A stretch of DNA of 10,863 nt from Flectobacillus sp049240685 (GCF_049240685.1 NZ_JBMLSD010000005.1:1-10863), one strand, 5' to 3'. Shown: positions 1 through 7,581, counted from the first letter of the stretch. Numbers and translations are program-made. Notes: generated by a model not told the origin, from the letters alone.

Positions 1-3
1 AAA

Positions 4-80
4 GCCCATAGCTTACAGCCTAAAGCCTGTAAAATAGATTTATATTCTCTTAACATTTCTGTAAACTTTAGGCTAAAGTG
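4..80. repeat. Inverted pair of degenerate 7-bp repeats (locus A)
   Basis: On the plus strand four heptamers run head to tail at 4-31: GCCCATA, GCTTACA, GCCTAAA, GCCTGTA. On the minus strand two related heptamers, GCCTAAA and GTTTACA, run from 73 down to 60. The arms contain a perfect 9-bp inverted repeat, AGCCTAAAG at 17-25 and CTTTAGGCT at 66-74. CTGTAAA also occurs directly at 27-33 and 59-65. About 28 nt separate the arms. Two other places in this window have the same design (3588-3662 and 9367-9449). The function is unknown; the repeat may continue left of the window. Confidence 0.55.
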
Positions 81-86
81 TATCCC

Positions 87-94
87 TAAATTTG
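87..94 (+). promoter_or_regulatory. Possible Bacteroidota -7 promoter element for the PhoX-like gene
   Basis: TAAATTTG at 87-94 matches the Bacteroidota sigma-A -7 consensus TAnnTTTG exactly. It lies 59 nt before the start codon at 154. The expected -33 TTG is only weakly matched: TTA at 68-70, with a 16-nt spacer that is shorter than usual. The site is therefore tentative. No Shine-Dalgarno sequence precedes the start codon, which is normal in this phylum. Confidence 0.35.
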
Positions 95-153
95 CTTCCG
101 AAATTCAAAATGAAGGTTGAAGCAACAACCATATACAAGCTTTTAAAACATTT

Positions 154-1641
154 ATGAAAAAACTCTTATCACTTTCTCTTGCGTCATCTTTGGCGTTGGC
201 TGGCCTCACTTCGTGTCAAAATGATGAAAATGGTGTTCCTAGCTCACCAGTTGTTATCAAGGATTACTCAGTAAACCCATCTTTGGTTCAGACTCTCGCT
301 GGATATGAATCAATCAAAATCAATTCATTGATCAGTTCAGACGACAAACTAGCAGATTCGCCAAATTTTGTTTTTGGAGCACAACCTGATGGTTCTGGCT
401 TAATGAAAAACCCTTCGGGTGAAGGTTACATTTTAATAAATAATCACGAAATTCTTCGTTCTGTTTCAAGGGTTTACCTAGATAAAACTTTCAAACCAAC
501 CAAAGGTGAATACATTTTGGATGGCGATGGCGGCACGTGGCGCTTGTGTTCGGCAACCTTAGCAACACCAGAAGTTCATGGATTTGGCCCTATGTTTTTG
601 ACAGCGGGCGAAAGTGGTGCCGAGTCTTTGGTACACGGAATCAGTCCATTGGCAGATATTTCGGGCAAAAAAGATGCTTCGAGAGTACTTCCAGCACTAG
701 GCAAAGCAAGTATGGAAAATGCGGTGCCACTTCCTAAGGAGGCGTTTTCAGGAAAAACAGTTATCATTATTGGCGAAGATGATTCGAACGGGCAGTTAGT
801 TGCCTACGTATCAAATACAGTAGGCGATTTGAGCAATGGCAAATTGTACTTTTTGAAGAGAACCAACAACGACCCCATCGAAACCAACATGGCCGTTGGA
901 CAGAAATATGATGTAGAATTCGTTGAAATAGAAAATGCTAAAACCCTAACTGGTGCGCAGATTGCGGCGCTTTCTGTGACCAAAAATGCGATTCAATTTG
1001 CTCGTGTAGAGGATGTAGACTATGGAAAAGGTTCGGCCGCAAAAAATCGTAATATCTACTTCACAGCGACAGGTGTAAGCCAAAGCGATAAGAAAACTCC
1101 AGTAGCTGGAAAGACCATGTGGGGACGTGTATACCATTTGGAACTTGATGCCAACAACCCATTGAAAGGTACTTTGGAAGCTTTAGTTGATGGTGTTTCA
1201 GACCCAGGTAATAGCATCGTAAACCCAGACAACATCTGCGTGACCGAAAACTATGTCTATATTCAAGAAGACGGTGATTCGTTCTATGCCGATAATAAGC
1301 ATGATGGTCGTGTGTGGCAATATAGCATCGCTAATAAGTCCTTGAAACCAATGATTGAAATGAATCATCGTCGTACAGACGCTACTTTCAATGCCAAATA
1401 TAACCCTATCAATGTAAATACTTTGAGTTCGTGGGAATTTGGAGCCATGCAAGACATTTCAGATATTGTGGGCATCCCAGGAACATTCTTGTTAAACATT
1501 CACCCACATACTTGGCGCGATATGAAATACAGTAACGCAGACGGTAGTAATACAACAATAGCAAAAAGTATTTCAGATAGTAGCACAGGATCATTCTCAG
1601 AAGGCGGACAAGTTGTAATTTTGTCGGGAATACCAAGATAA
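154..1641 (+). CDS. PhoX-like (DUF839) lipoprotein, putative phosphatase
   Basis: The protein has 495 residues and begins with a Sec lipoprotein signal: a KK start, a hydrophobic stretch, then lipobox L-T-S-C with Cys21. The following QNDEN is acidic and resembles the surface-export signal of Bacteroidota lipoproteins, so an outer-membrane or cell-surface location is likely. PhoX/DUF839-type landmarks appear in order: NNHE at 96-99, EDD at 208-210, QFARVED at 281-287, NPDN at 357-360, QEDGDS at 371-376, WEFG at 427-430 and GGQVVIL near the C-terminus. PhoX enzymes are Fe/Ca-dependent phosphomonoesterases with a beta-propeller fold, normally exported by Tat; here there is no twin-arginine motif. 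The family match is by motif memory. Phosphatase activity is inferred, and a different hydrolytic or binding role is possible. The start at 154 is the only one that gives an intact signal peptide. A terminator follows at 1683-1716. Confidence 0.65.
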   Translation: MKKLLSLSLASSLALAGLTSCQNDENGVPSSPVVIKDYSVNPSLVQTLAGYESIKINSLISSDDKLADSPNFVFGAQPDGSGLMKNPSGEGYILINNHEILRSVSRVYLDKTFKPTKGEYILDGDGGTWRLCSATLATPEVHGFGPMFLTAGESGAESLVHGISPLADISGKKDASRVLPALGKASMENAVPLPKEAFSGKTVIIIGEDDSNGQLVAYVSNTVGDLSNGKLYFLKRTNNDPIETNMAVGQKYDVEFVEIENAKTLTGAQIAALSVTKNAIQFARVEDVDYGKGSAAKNRNIYFTATGVSQSDKKTPVAGKTMWGRVYHLELDANNPLKGTLEALVDGVSDPGNSIVNPDNICVTENYVYIQEDGDSFYADNKHDGRVWQYSIANKSLKPMIEMNHRRTDATFNAKYNPINVNTLSSWEFGAMQDISDIVGIPGTFLLNIHPHTWRDMKYSNADGSNTTIAKSISDSSTGSFSEGGQVVILSGIPR

Positions 1642-1682
1642 ACGACATTTCCCTAAATCAAATAAAATCTCTCGTTAGTCGT

Positions 1683-1716
1683 ATTGCCCTTGGTTGTTTG
1701 ATCAGGGGCAATTTTT
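1683..1716 (+). terminator. Intrinsic terminator after the PhoX-like gene
   Basis: A 12-bp stem with two G-U pairs forms between ATTGCCCTTGGT (1683-1694) and ATCAGGGGCAAT (1701-1712), around a 6-nt loop. It is followed by a run of five T (1712-1716). It lies 42 nt after the PhoX-like stop codon and only 13 nt before the next start codon at 1730. It should end or reduce transcription entering the peroxidase gene. Confidence 0.8.
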
Positions 1717-1729
1717 ATGCTTTTAATCC

Positions 1730-3478
1730 ATGAAAAATTACCTATTCCTTTTCTTTATTTTAACGATAGGGTCATGCAAACCAGAAGACCCCACTATTGC
1801 CTTTAAAAAGCAAATGGCAGTAGATTTAGGAATTTTGAATGAGCAAGTATCAAGGTTTCAGCAAACAGTAGTAACAAAACAACCCGAAGATTCGATTCAA
1901 AGAACTTTTCTACAAGCTAGAATAGCCTATAAAAAAATCGAGTTTATCACCGAATACTTCATGCCTTCGGCAACAAGACTTGTCAATGGAGCACCTTTGA
2001 ATGAGATTGAAATAGAAGAAAATATGATTAATGAGCCCGGAGGTTTTCAGGTGATTGAGGAGTATGTTTTTCCGAAAATCGATACTGCTAACTATCAGGA
2101 GCTGATTCATCAAATCAATAAACTACAAACAGAACTCAAACGGTACCAGACCCTACAGGATTTAGAATACATGCCAAGTCAATGTCTGGATGCAGCTCGG
2201 CTGGAAGTTTTTAGGATAAGTTCACTCGGGCTGAGTGGGTTTGATACCCCACTTTCACAAAACAAAATTGCTGAAAGTATAGCTGTACTGGCACATTTAC
2301 CCGTTTATTTGAATCTTTTTGGAAAAGTAGATAAGGATTTAGAAAAAGCATTTTCTGAAAGTATTCAATTTTTAGAAAAACCAAAAAATGAAAGTTTCGA
2401 TGCCTTGACATGCATCAAACAGTACCTTCAACCGCTGACTAAGGGTATAATCAATTGGCAAAAAACTCAAGAAATCGCCCCACTTAAAGATACTCGCATC
2501 CTTTCGGCCGAGGCTGGTACTTATTTTGATAAAAATGCTTTTAGCGGAGATTTTTATACACATAATTCTGAGGCTTATTCTTCTACGGCAAAAGCATCCT
2601 TAGGGCAAAAGCTATTTTTTGACCCTGTTCTTTCCAACGGGAACGGAATAAGCTGCGTGACTTGCCATCAACCAGATAAGGCTTTTACAGATGGACAAAT
2701 CAAAGCTATAGGTATTTCAGGAAAAAGAGTACAACGTAATACGCCTACGCTGATGTATGCTGGTTTACAAAGCAAACAATTTTATGATTTGAGCGTAGGT
2801 AGCCTTGAAGAACAAGCCGAAAAGGTTGTGCATAATCCTTTAGAGATGAAAGGAAATTTAGAAAAAGCTTTGATTTCCATAAAAAAAGACACCAAATATG
2901 CCGAGGTTCTTAAGAAGGCATTCCCAAAAGTTACTCGAATAGAAACCAGACATTTGCGTAATGCCATTGGCGCTTATATTCGTTCTTTAGCGCCATTCAA
3001 TAGTCGCTTCGACCAATATATGAAAGGAACAGGGATTTTAGACAATCAAGAAAAACAAGGATTTAATCTATTTATGGGAAAGGCAAAATGTGGTACTTGT
3101 CATTTTTTCCCGCTTTTCAACGGAACCGTTCCACCTGATTTTCAGAAAACAGAATCGGAAGTTTTGGGAGTTTTTGACCAACCTCGAAGCAAAAAAATAG
3201 ATAAAGATTTAGGACGAGGCACTCACAATCCTCAAATTGATGATTGGCGTTATGCTTTCAAAACCCCTACCATAAGAAATATCGAAAAGACTGCCCCATA
3301 TATGCACAATGGAGCGTATCCAGACCTAGTTTCGGTCATCGACTTTTATGACCACGGTGGTGCATTGGGCTTAGGAGTAGAATTAGAAAACCAAACCCTT
3401 TCGGATGAACAACTCAAACTCAGTAAAACCGAAAAAACAGCCTTGATTGCTTTCCTCAAAACGCTCACAGATAGATGA
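1730..3478 (+). CDS. Diheme cytochrome c peroxidase/MauG-family lipoprotein
   Basis: The 582-residue protein starts with a lipoprotein signal (lipobox I-G-S-C, Cys16), so it is probably anchored in the cell envelope and faces the periplasm or the surface. Residues about 20-250 form a helical N-terminal region with the segment YKKIEFITEYF and NGAPL, a type I recognise from Bacteroidota peroxidases and which may be imelysin-like. Residues about 285-580 are the cytochrome c peroxidase/MauG domain. Two c-type heme sites are visible, C309-VT-C312-H313 and C454-GT-C457-H458. The family motif PYMHNGAYPDL contains M525-H526 and precedes VIDFYDHGG. Members reduce H2O2 with electrons from small cytochromes, or use MauG-like high-valent iron to oxidise a partner; which applies here cannot be told from sequence. 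The extra N-terminal region makes it longer than the classical proteobacterial enzymes of about 330 residues. It lies downstream of the PhoX-like gene, behind a terminator, and no promoter is evident in the 13 nt between. Confidence 0.88.
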   Translation: MKNYLFLFFILTIGSCKPEDPTIAFKKQMAVDLGILNEQVSRFQQTVVTKQPEDSIQRTFLQARIAYKKIEFITEYFMPSATRLVNGAPLNEIEIEENMINEPGGFQVIEEYVFPKIDTANYQELIHQINKLQTELKRYQTLQDLEYMPSQCLDAARLEVFRISSLGLSGFDTPLSQNKIAESIAVLAHLPVYLNLFGKVDKDLEKAFSESIQFLEKPKNESFDALTCIKQYLQPLTKGIINWQKTQEIAPLKDTRILSAEAGTYFDKNAFSGDFYTHNSEAYSSTAKASLGQKLFFDPVLSNGNGISCVTCHQPDKAFTDGQIKAIGISGKRVQRNTPTLMYAGLQSKQFYDLSVGSLEEQAEKVVHNPLEMKGNLEKALISIKKDTKYAEVLKKAFPKVTRIETRHLRNAIGAYIRSLAPFNSRFDQYMKGTGILDNQEKQGFNLFMGKAKCGTCHFFPLFNGTVPPDFQKTESEVLGVFDQPRSKKIDKDLGRGTHNPQIDDWRYAFKTPTIRNIEKTAPYMHNGAYPDLVSVIDFYDHGGALGLGVELENQTLSDEQLKLSKTEKTALIAFLKTLTDR

Positions 3479-3524
3479 TGAATTAGTGGTATACCAAGGT
3501 TTGGTTTTTCACTCTCAAATAGGA

Positions 3525-3563
3525 TTGTTGTAGAGGCAACCGCAAGGGTTGCCTCTACAACAA
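3525..3563. repeat. Perfect 17-bp palindrome, REP/MITE-like
   Basis: A perfect 17-bp inverted repeat occupies 3525-3541 and 3547-3563, with loop GCAAG. The arm core is GTAGAGGCAACC. It lies between the converging ends of the peroxidase and dehydratase genes. Neither strand has a proper U-tract after the stem, so it is not a textbook terminator. Palindromes with a GTAGAG...CTCTAC core are, as I recall, dispersed in many copies in Bacteroidota and cyanobacterial genomes, which suggests a REP-type element. Copy number cannot be seen from this window. Confidence 0.7.
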
Positions 3564-3587
3564 AAATGCTCTCGATAAAAATACAAA

Positions 3588-3662
3588 TCATCGATTTTGG
3601 ATTTCGGAGGTAAAATCTACTATTTCTCTATATTTCCGAAATCAGAAATCCAAAATCTGAAA
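3588..3662. repeat. Inverted pair of degenerate 7-bp repeats (locus B)
   Basis: On the plus strand four heptamers run at 3635-3662: TCCGAAA, TCAGAAA, TCCAAAA, TCTGAAA. On the minus strand TCCGAAA, TCCAAAA and a poorer TCGATGA run from 3608 down to 3588. The spacer is 26 nt. The arms give a perfect 12-bp inverted repeat (3593-3604 with 3646-3657), and an alternative 8-bp pairing (3601-3608 with 3635-3642). It may serve as a bidirectional terminator for the two converging genes, or it may be a repeat of unknown role like those at 4-80 and 9367-9449. Confidence 0.6.
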
Positions 3663-3706
3663 TTGTTTAAATCCTTCGTACAGTACTCATCTAACATCCC
3701 AATAGC

Positions 3707-6700
3707 TTATTGCTGAGATCTAGCCATGAGCGATTTGTAATAACGACACATAAAATCATAAATCAATAATTCATGTGTTCGTTGGCCATCTGGAATGAGT
3801 CGATTGATGGTCATGTGAATTAAATCACTTAAATATTTGCCTCGTAATGCTGCATCTTGCTTGGAAATTATTTTCTCTATCAAGGTTTTAGTGTTGTTTG
3901 AGCGGGTATGCAAAAGTGACAGCAGCGGAGACCATTCGCTTTCCTCCTCCAAACTTAGTTTTAGGAACTTTTCAAGACTTGCACGGTTGATTCTAAATTT
4001 AGTATCCAGTAAGATTCTTATCTGTTTATCGACATTAAACTCTTTGGCAAAGCTCTCTTTCATGGCCTCCATAATGGAGAACTTCGTCTGATTGGTCAAG
4101 TGGAAATCATCTAATAACTGATTTAAGGCTTTACAGGCAAACAACCATCGTAAATCATCTCTATTTTCTTTGGAAGTAGCATTGATAAAGCCAAGAACCA
4201 TATCACTATCCATCGAAAACCATTGTTCTGTTTCCTCCATGATTGAAGCACCATAACGCTCCAACTCTCTTTCGTAGGTTTCTACTACAATTTTTACAAT
4301 CCTATTATTTTTGAGATATTCTTCCAGCATCTGATTTACAACAATCAAGACCTCGGCCATACGCGAAATATCCTTTAAATGAAAACGTAAACGAAGGTGT
4401 TTTTGAGGATCAGCAAAACGAATAAAAAACCAATAGTCTATTAGTTCTGCTTGTTTGAGCTGGTCTAAAATAGCTGTTATCGCTTCTGAAAGAATCACCT
4501 CAGAAGTTTGAATCCCACAATAGATTTTATAATACAACCATTCCGAGCCTAGCGCAAAAGACCTTTGAATGGACATAGCAGGCTTTGGTACAAGAGGAGA
4601 ACTAGCGAAATGAGTTTCATTTTTTACCAAAAAACCTATAATTTGATTAGCAAGAGGCTTTTGTTGAGCATTCAGAAATACCTGATTGTCTGGTTCAAAC
4701 AAGAATTCTTTGAGCGTAATTTGAGATCGTTTTTTGATAGTATCCAACCAAGTTTGTACACTAAGCGGGTTTTGGAGATTGACCAACAGCTCATTGTCTG
4801 CATCCGATAATACAAACCGTTGAGGCAAATTCCAGTATTTCACAAATTCATCTAGCAAGTCTGAACTCTCTGGATAATTTATTATTTTCTCAAAATCTAT
4901 CTGCTGTAATTGCCATGTAGCTGGCTCCAAAATCAGTTTTTTATAACAAACCCTTGGATAAAACTTTGCCTCTGGATATACCTTTGACCAATGAATACCT
5001 ACTGAGATGGTTTGACCTTGATGTTGTAAATCTCCCAAAAATTGATAAACGGGAACAGCGTTTTGCCGATAGTTATGCACATTACTCAATCTCGGAATAA
5101 CCTCCTTCTGCCATTTTTTGGAGCGTATATGCACGCTACGTGTCATGATATCAACTGATACTAATAAGTCATCAAGCAATAGTTGGTGCGCGGTATCTAC
5201 AGAAGATTTTGCTAAGTAGGGTATTTCGAAGGCACGAAAAGCAGGATGCAAAATAATATTGCCAATGCGATTTTCAGGAAGATGAACAATTTCAGCCAAA
5301 ATTACTGAGGGATTCATCCGCTGCTCCTCCTCCGCAATTTGATGCGCCAAAGAAAAGATATCTTTGGAGGCATGAGCAAAACGACCAATGATGTTGACAG
5401 CACTTGACCCTCCTATATTTTCGAGATAAACCGGATATTCTTTTAACCCTGTCAAACGAAACATAATAGGAAAAGATGCCGCCATGGGATACTTCTCTGA
5501 GTAAAAAGCTTGCATTTCTGATTCGTTCAACTCTATTTGAAAGGCCTTTTGCTGATAAGCCTCCAACCATTTTTGAAAAAGATATTGTTCAAATGCGCCC
5601 ATCTGCCAAGATTTCATTGCAGAAGCTTTCGTACGCATTCCGAGCCCTTCTGCAATGGGAGTAAGCTGATTTTTTCCAATAGAACCATATCCTATGCCCG
5701 ATTCGGTATCTAAAACCTCCAGTAGCGGAACTTCCTGCGCCTCATATCGTTCATAAAACTGGTCTATAAATTGTTGAAGCGTGGCATTTTCTGATGGCGT
5801 CTGAACTTTGTACAACAACTCGATAACCTCGGTTATTTGACTCTGCAAATCCTCCTGAACAACTGCCTGTTTCAAGTTATTGATTCTATCGGTTTGGAAC
5901 AATTTTCCCTCCTCAAATGGAACTCCCAATGGCTGCAAAATATTCATTACTCGATGATACTCGTAAACTGAGTTCTGAGGGTTTTGGTCTAAATCATTCA
6001 AAGCTTTATCTACTTGATGTAAAATAGACAAAAGCGTATCCAAATCTCCTTGCTGATTAATTCTGGATAAGATACCAATCAGTTGTTGAGTAAACTCTTC
6101 TCCCGTAATGGTAGGCTCAAGTTCACTTACCAGCAGTTGAGCATCGATTAGTTCAGTCACAAAGTCGGTAGCCAGTTCTAGCGTAATTTCATCTTCTAAC
6201 AAAACACTAGCCAATTCAGTCATTGTAGCGCCATTTTGGGCTTTTTGTAATACTAACTCGATATAGGGAGAATACTCAATAGCCGAAATCTGATGATGAC
6301 GTTTTCCATTGATATAGCGATATTCAATGTATCTAAATTCATTTCCAAAACGATACTGACTAGAATTAGGGAAGTAAAAAATCCTTTGGCAAACCTGAGG
6401 AATTTCGGCTAGTCTCTGAGCCAATGCTCCTGCGTAATGCATATCCAAGCGAGTATGACGTTGAAAAGAATTATCCAACTCTAGGGCGGTTTGTTGAGAC
6501 CATTCGGCCATGGCACATCCAGCAAAAAGCCCAAAAGGCGTACATCTTGAGCACATTCTAGCATAATATTTAGCTAATGAGAATAGGACTTTTTGTTTTT
6601 TCTTGGTGTCGATTTTCTCTTGATTTTTGAGAGATAAAGCCTCCTCCAACAATACAGGTGAAGCTAAATAGAGCGCTTCAACAAATTGGGGATTATCCAA

Positions 6701-6796
6701 TAGCTGAAATAGAAAATCTTCGTCAAATTCGTCATTAAAGGCAAAGGCAGGTGTACGCGTGATTAGTTGAGGTAAAAATTGGTAGGTAGATTTCAT
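3707..6796 (-). CDS. Full-length class I lanthipeptide dehydratase (LanB family)
   Basis: At 1029 residues this has the length of complete LanB enzymes such as NisB. Residues 1 to about 700 are the lantibiotic dehydratase N-terminal domain, which glutamylates Ser/Thr of a precursor peptide using glutamyl-tRNA. Its signature R80-M-C-S-R84-C-T-P-F-G-L-F-A-G is at residues 80-93. Residues about 750-1020 are the SpaB_C elimination domain, seen from SEWLYYKIYCG and, near residues 790-806, the motif DPQKHLRLRFH. Glutamate elimination there leaves dehydro-amino acids. Having both domains in one chain differs from split dehydratases. Cysteines C82, C85 and C94 surround the signature; I cannot say whether they bind anything. 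No LanC, transporter or precursor peptide is present within the window. The start at 6796 fits the family N-terminus; no Shine-Dalgarno is seen. The nearest same-strand gene upstream is an OmdA-family protein, 293 bp away. The stop at 3707 faces the peroxidase gene across a repeat-rich gap. Confidence 0.93.
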   Translation of the reverse strand: MKSTYQFLPQLITRTPAFAFNDEFDEDFLFQLLDNPQFVEALYLASPVLLEEALSLKNQEKIDTKKKQKVLFSLAKYYARMCSRCTPFGLFAGCAMAEWSQQTALELDNSFQRHTRLDMHYAGALAQRLAEIPQVCQRIFYFPNSSQYRFGNEFRYIEYRYINGKRHHQISAIEYSPYIELVLQKAQNGATMTELASVLLEDEITLELATDFVTELIDAQLLVSELEPTITGEEFTQQLIGILSRINQQGDLDTLLSILHQVDKALNDLDQNPQNSVYEYHRVMNILQPLGVPFEEGKLFQTDRINNLKQAVVQEDLQSQITEVIELLYKVQTPSENATLQQFIDQFYERYEAQEVPLLEVLDTESGIGYGSIGKNQLTPIAEGLGMRTKASAMKSWQMGAFEQYLFQKWLEAYQQKAFQIELNESEMQAFYSEKYPMAASFPIMFRLTGLKEYPVYLENIGGSSAVNIIGRFAHASKDIFSLAHQIAEEEQRMNPSVILAEIVHLPENRIGNIILHPAFRAFEIPYLAKSSVDTAHQLLLDDLLVSVDIMTRSVHIRSKKWQKEVIPRLSNVHNYRQNAVPVYQFLGDLQHQGQTISVGIHWSKVYPEAKFYPRVCYKKLILEPATWQLQQIDFEKIINYPESSDLLDEFVKYWNLPQRFVLSDADNELLVNLQNPLSVQTWLDTIKKRSQITLKEFLFEPDNQVFLNAQQKPLANQIIGFLVKNETHFASSPLVPKPAMSIQRSFALGSEWLYYKIYCGIQTSEVILSEAITAILDQLKQAELIDYWFFIRFADPQKHLRLRFHLKDISRMAEVLIVVNQMLEEYLKNNRIVKIVVETYERELERYGASIMEETEQWFSMDSDMVLGFINATSKENRDDLRWLFACKALNQLLDDFHLTNQTKFSIMEAMKESFAKEFNVDKQIRILLDTKFRINRASLEKFLKLSLEEESEWSPLLSLLHTRSNNTKTLIEKIISKQDAALRGKYLSDLIHMTINRLIPDGQRTHELLIYDFMCRYYKSLMARSQQ

Positions 6797-6825
6797 GTGT
6801 CAAATGCTCTGTTATTCTTTTGACG

Positions 6826-6854
6826 CAATTTATAGTTAATCGACGAAAAACAAA
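6826..6854 (-). promoter_or_regulatory. Possible promoter for the lanB-type gene
   Basis: Reading the minus strand, TTTG (6854-6851) is followed after 18 nt by TAAATTG (6832-6826), about 30 nt before the start codon at 6796. This resembles the Bacteroidota TTG / TAnnTTTG pair, but the -7 element lacks one T. The rest of the 293-bp gap (6797-7089) shows no convincing gene, structured RNA or precursor-peptide reading frame. Confidence 0.3.
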
Positions 6855-7089
6855 GATTTGAAGTGAATTTATTTTATAAATAAAGTAAATTACAAAAAGT
6901 GAAGGTTTCAGAAGTGTATAGAACAAAATAGTGATTCTAGCAATCAGCAGCACAAACATTCAATGCTTTGGTAACGAAAAGGGTATTTTCTAGTTTTTCA
7001 AAAAGGAGGAAGCCTAGATAAAGAAAAGATTGAAATCCATAAAAAGTGATAGTTACACAAATCGTAGGCGTATAATTTACAAAAAATAC

Positions 7090-7581
7090 TTAATGAGGTG
7101 GCATTTTCAAACCTTGGGACAAAACCTTCAGCGATTGAGCAATTCTATCTATTACTAAATCATGGTTCTTAGATGAAAAAATCCACTTGATAAATCGCTC
7201 CTTTTGACTTTCAGAAAGCTGCTCAAAAGTATTCTGAGCCTTATCGTCTAAGGAAAGACAAGATAGAAACTCCTCTGGAACTAGCAATTTACTATCATCA
7301 ACACACAGCTTTACATGGACAAAATCCCCTGTCGTTTTGTTGATGAGCTTTCTAACTTCTGCTTTGAGAGGCAAGAACAAATGCCCATTACCCATTGGCA
7401 TTAATTTATAGCGTGATAATTGATATGAATCGATAGAACCTTTGACTTGTAACCAGCCAAAAGGATTTTGTGGATGTTGAGGAATATTGGGTAACGCCAC
7501 GTAAGTCCAGCCACCTTTACCTTCAAATTTTTGAACAAGTAATATTTCATCAATCAGTAAAATATCTTTTGAATCTTCCAT
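7090..7581 (-). CDS. DUF1905/OmdA (YdeI-type, bacteriocin-protection family) protein
   Basis: This is a 163-residue soluble protein without signal peptide or membrane segments, so probably cytoplasmic. Residues about 16-95 fit DUF1905, a small beta-barrel-like domain: GGWTYVALP, then PFGWLQVKGSID, then LPLKAEVRKLINKTTGD. Residues about 100-158 fit the helical OmdA domain, with the pattern LSESQKERFIKWI. The Pfam name of that domain (bacteriocin-protection, YdeI or OmpD-associated) comes from enterobacterial YdeI/OmdA, linked to resistance to cationic antimicrobial peptides. The biochemical function of the family is unknown, and many Bacteroidota carry such genes away from any peptide cluster. 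Here it lies upstream of a lanthipeptide dehydratase on the same strand, so an immunity role is possible but unproven. The start at 7581 is the first ATG of the frame, 31 nt after a hairpin. Confidence 0.75.
   Translation of the reverse strand: MEDSKDILLIDEILLVQKFEGKGGWTYVALPNIPQHPQNPFGWLQVKGSIDSYQLSRYKLMPMGNGHLFLPLKAEVRKLINKTTGDFVHVKLCVDDSKLLVPEEFLSCLSLDDKAQNTFEQLSESQKERFIKWIFSSKNHDLVIDRIAQSLKVLSQGLKMPPH

Noticed and set aside
3635..3662. Short tandem units as a possible CRISPR array
   Set aside because: Units are 7 bp, degenerate and directly adjacent with no spacers; no cas gene is present.
6735..6959. A 74-codon minus-strand ORF overlapping the lanB start, ending in a Thr/Cys-containing tail, as a possible lanthipeptide precursor
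   Set aside because: It lacks a leader-like N-terminus, is strongly hydrophobic, and its Thr/Cys tail is an out-of-frame reading of lanB codons. It looks like a chance frame.
7004..7158. AGGAGG on the plus strand at 7004-7009 followed by a roughly 41-codon TTG-started frame
   Set aside because: The spacing to the start is about 20 nt, Bacteroidota rarely use such sites, and much of the frame is antisense to the OmdA-family gene.
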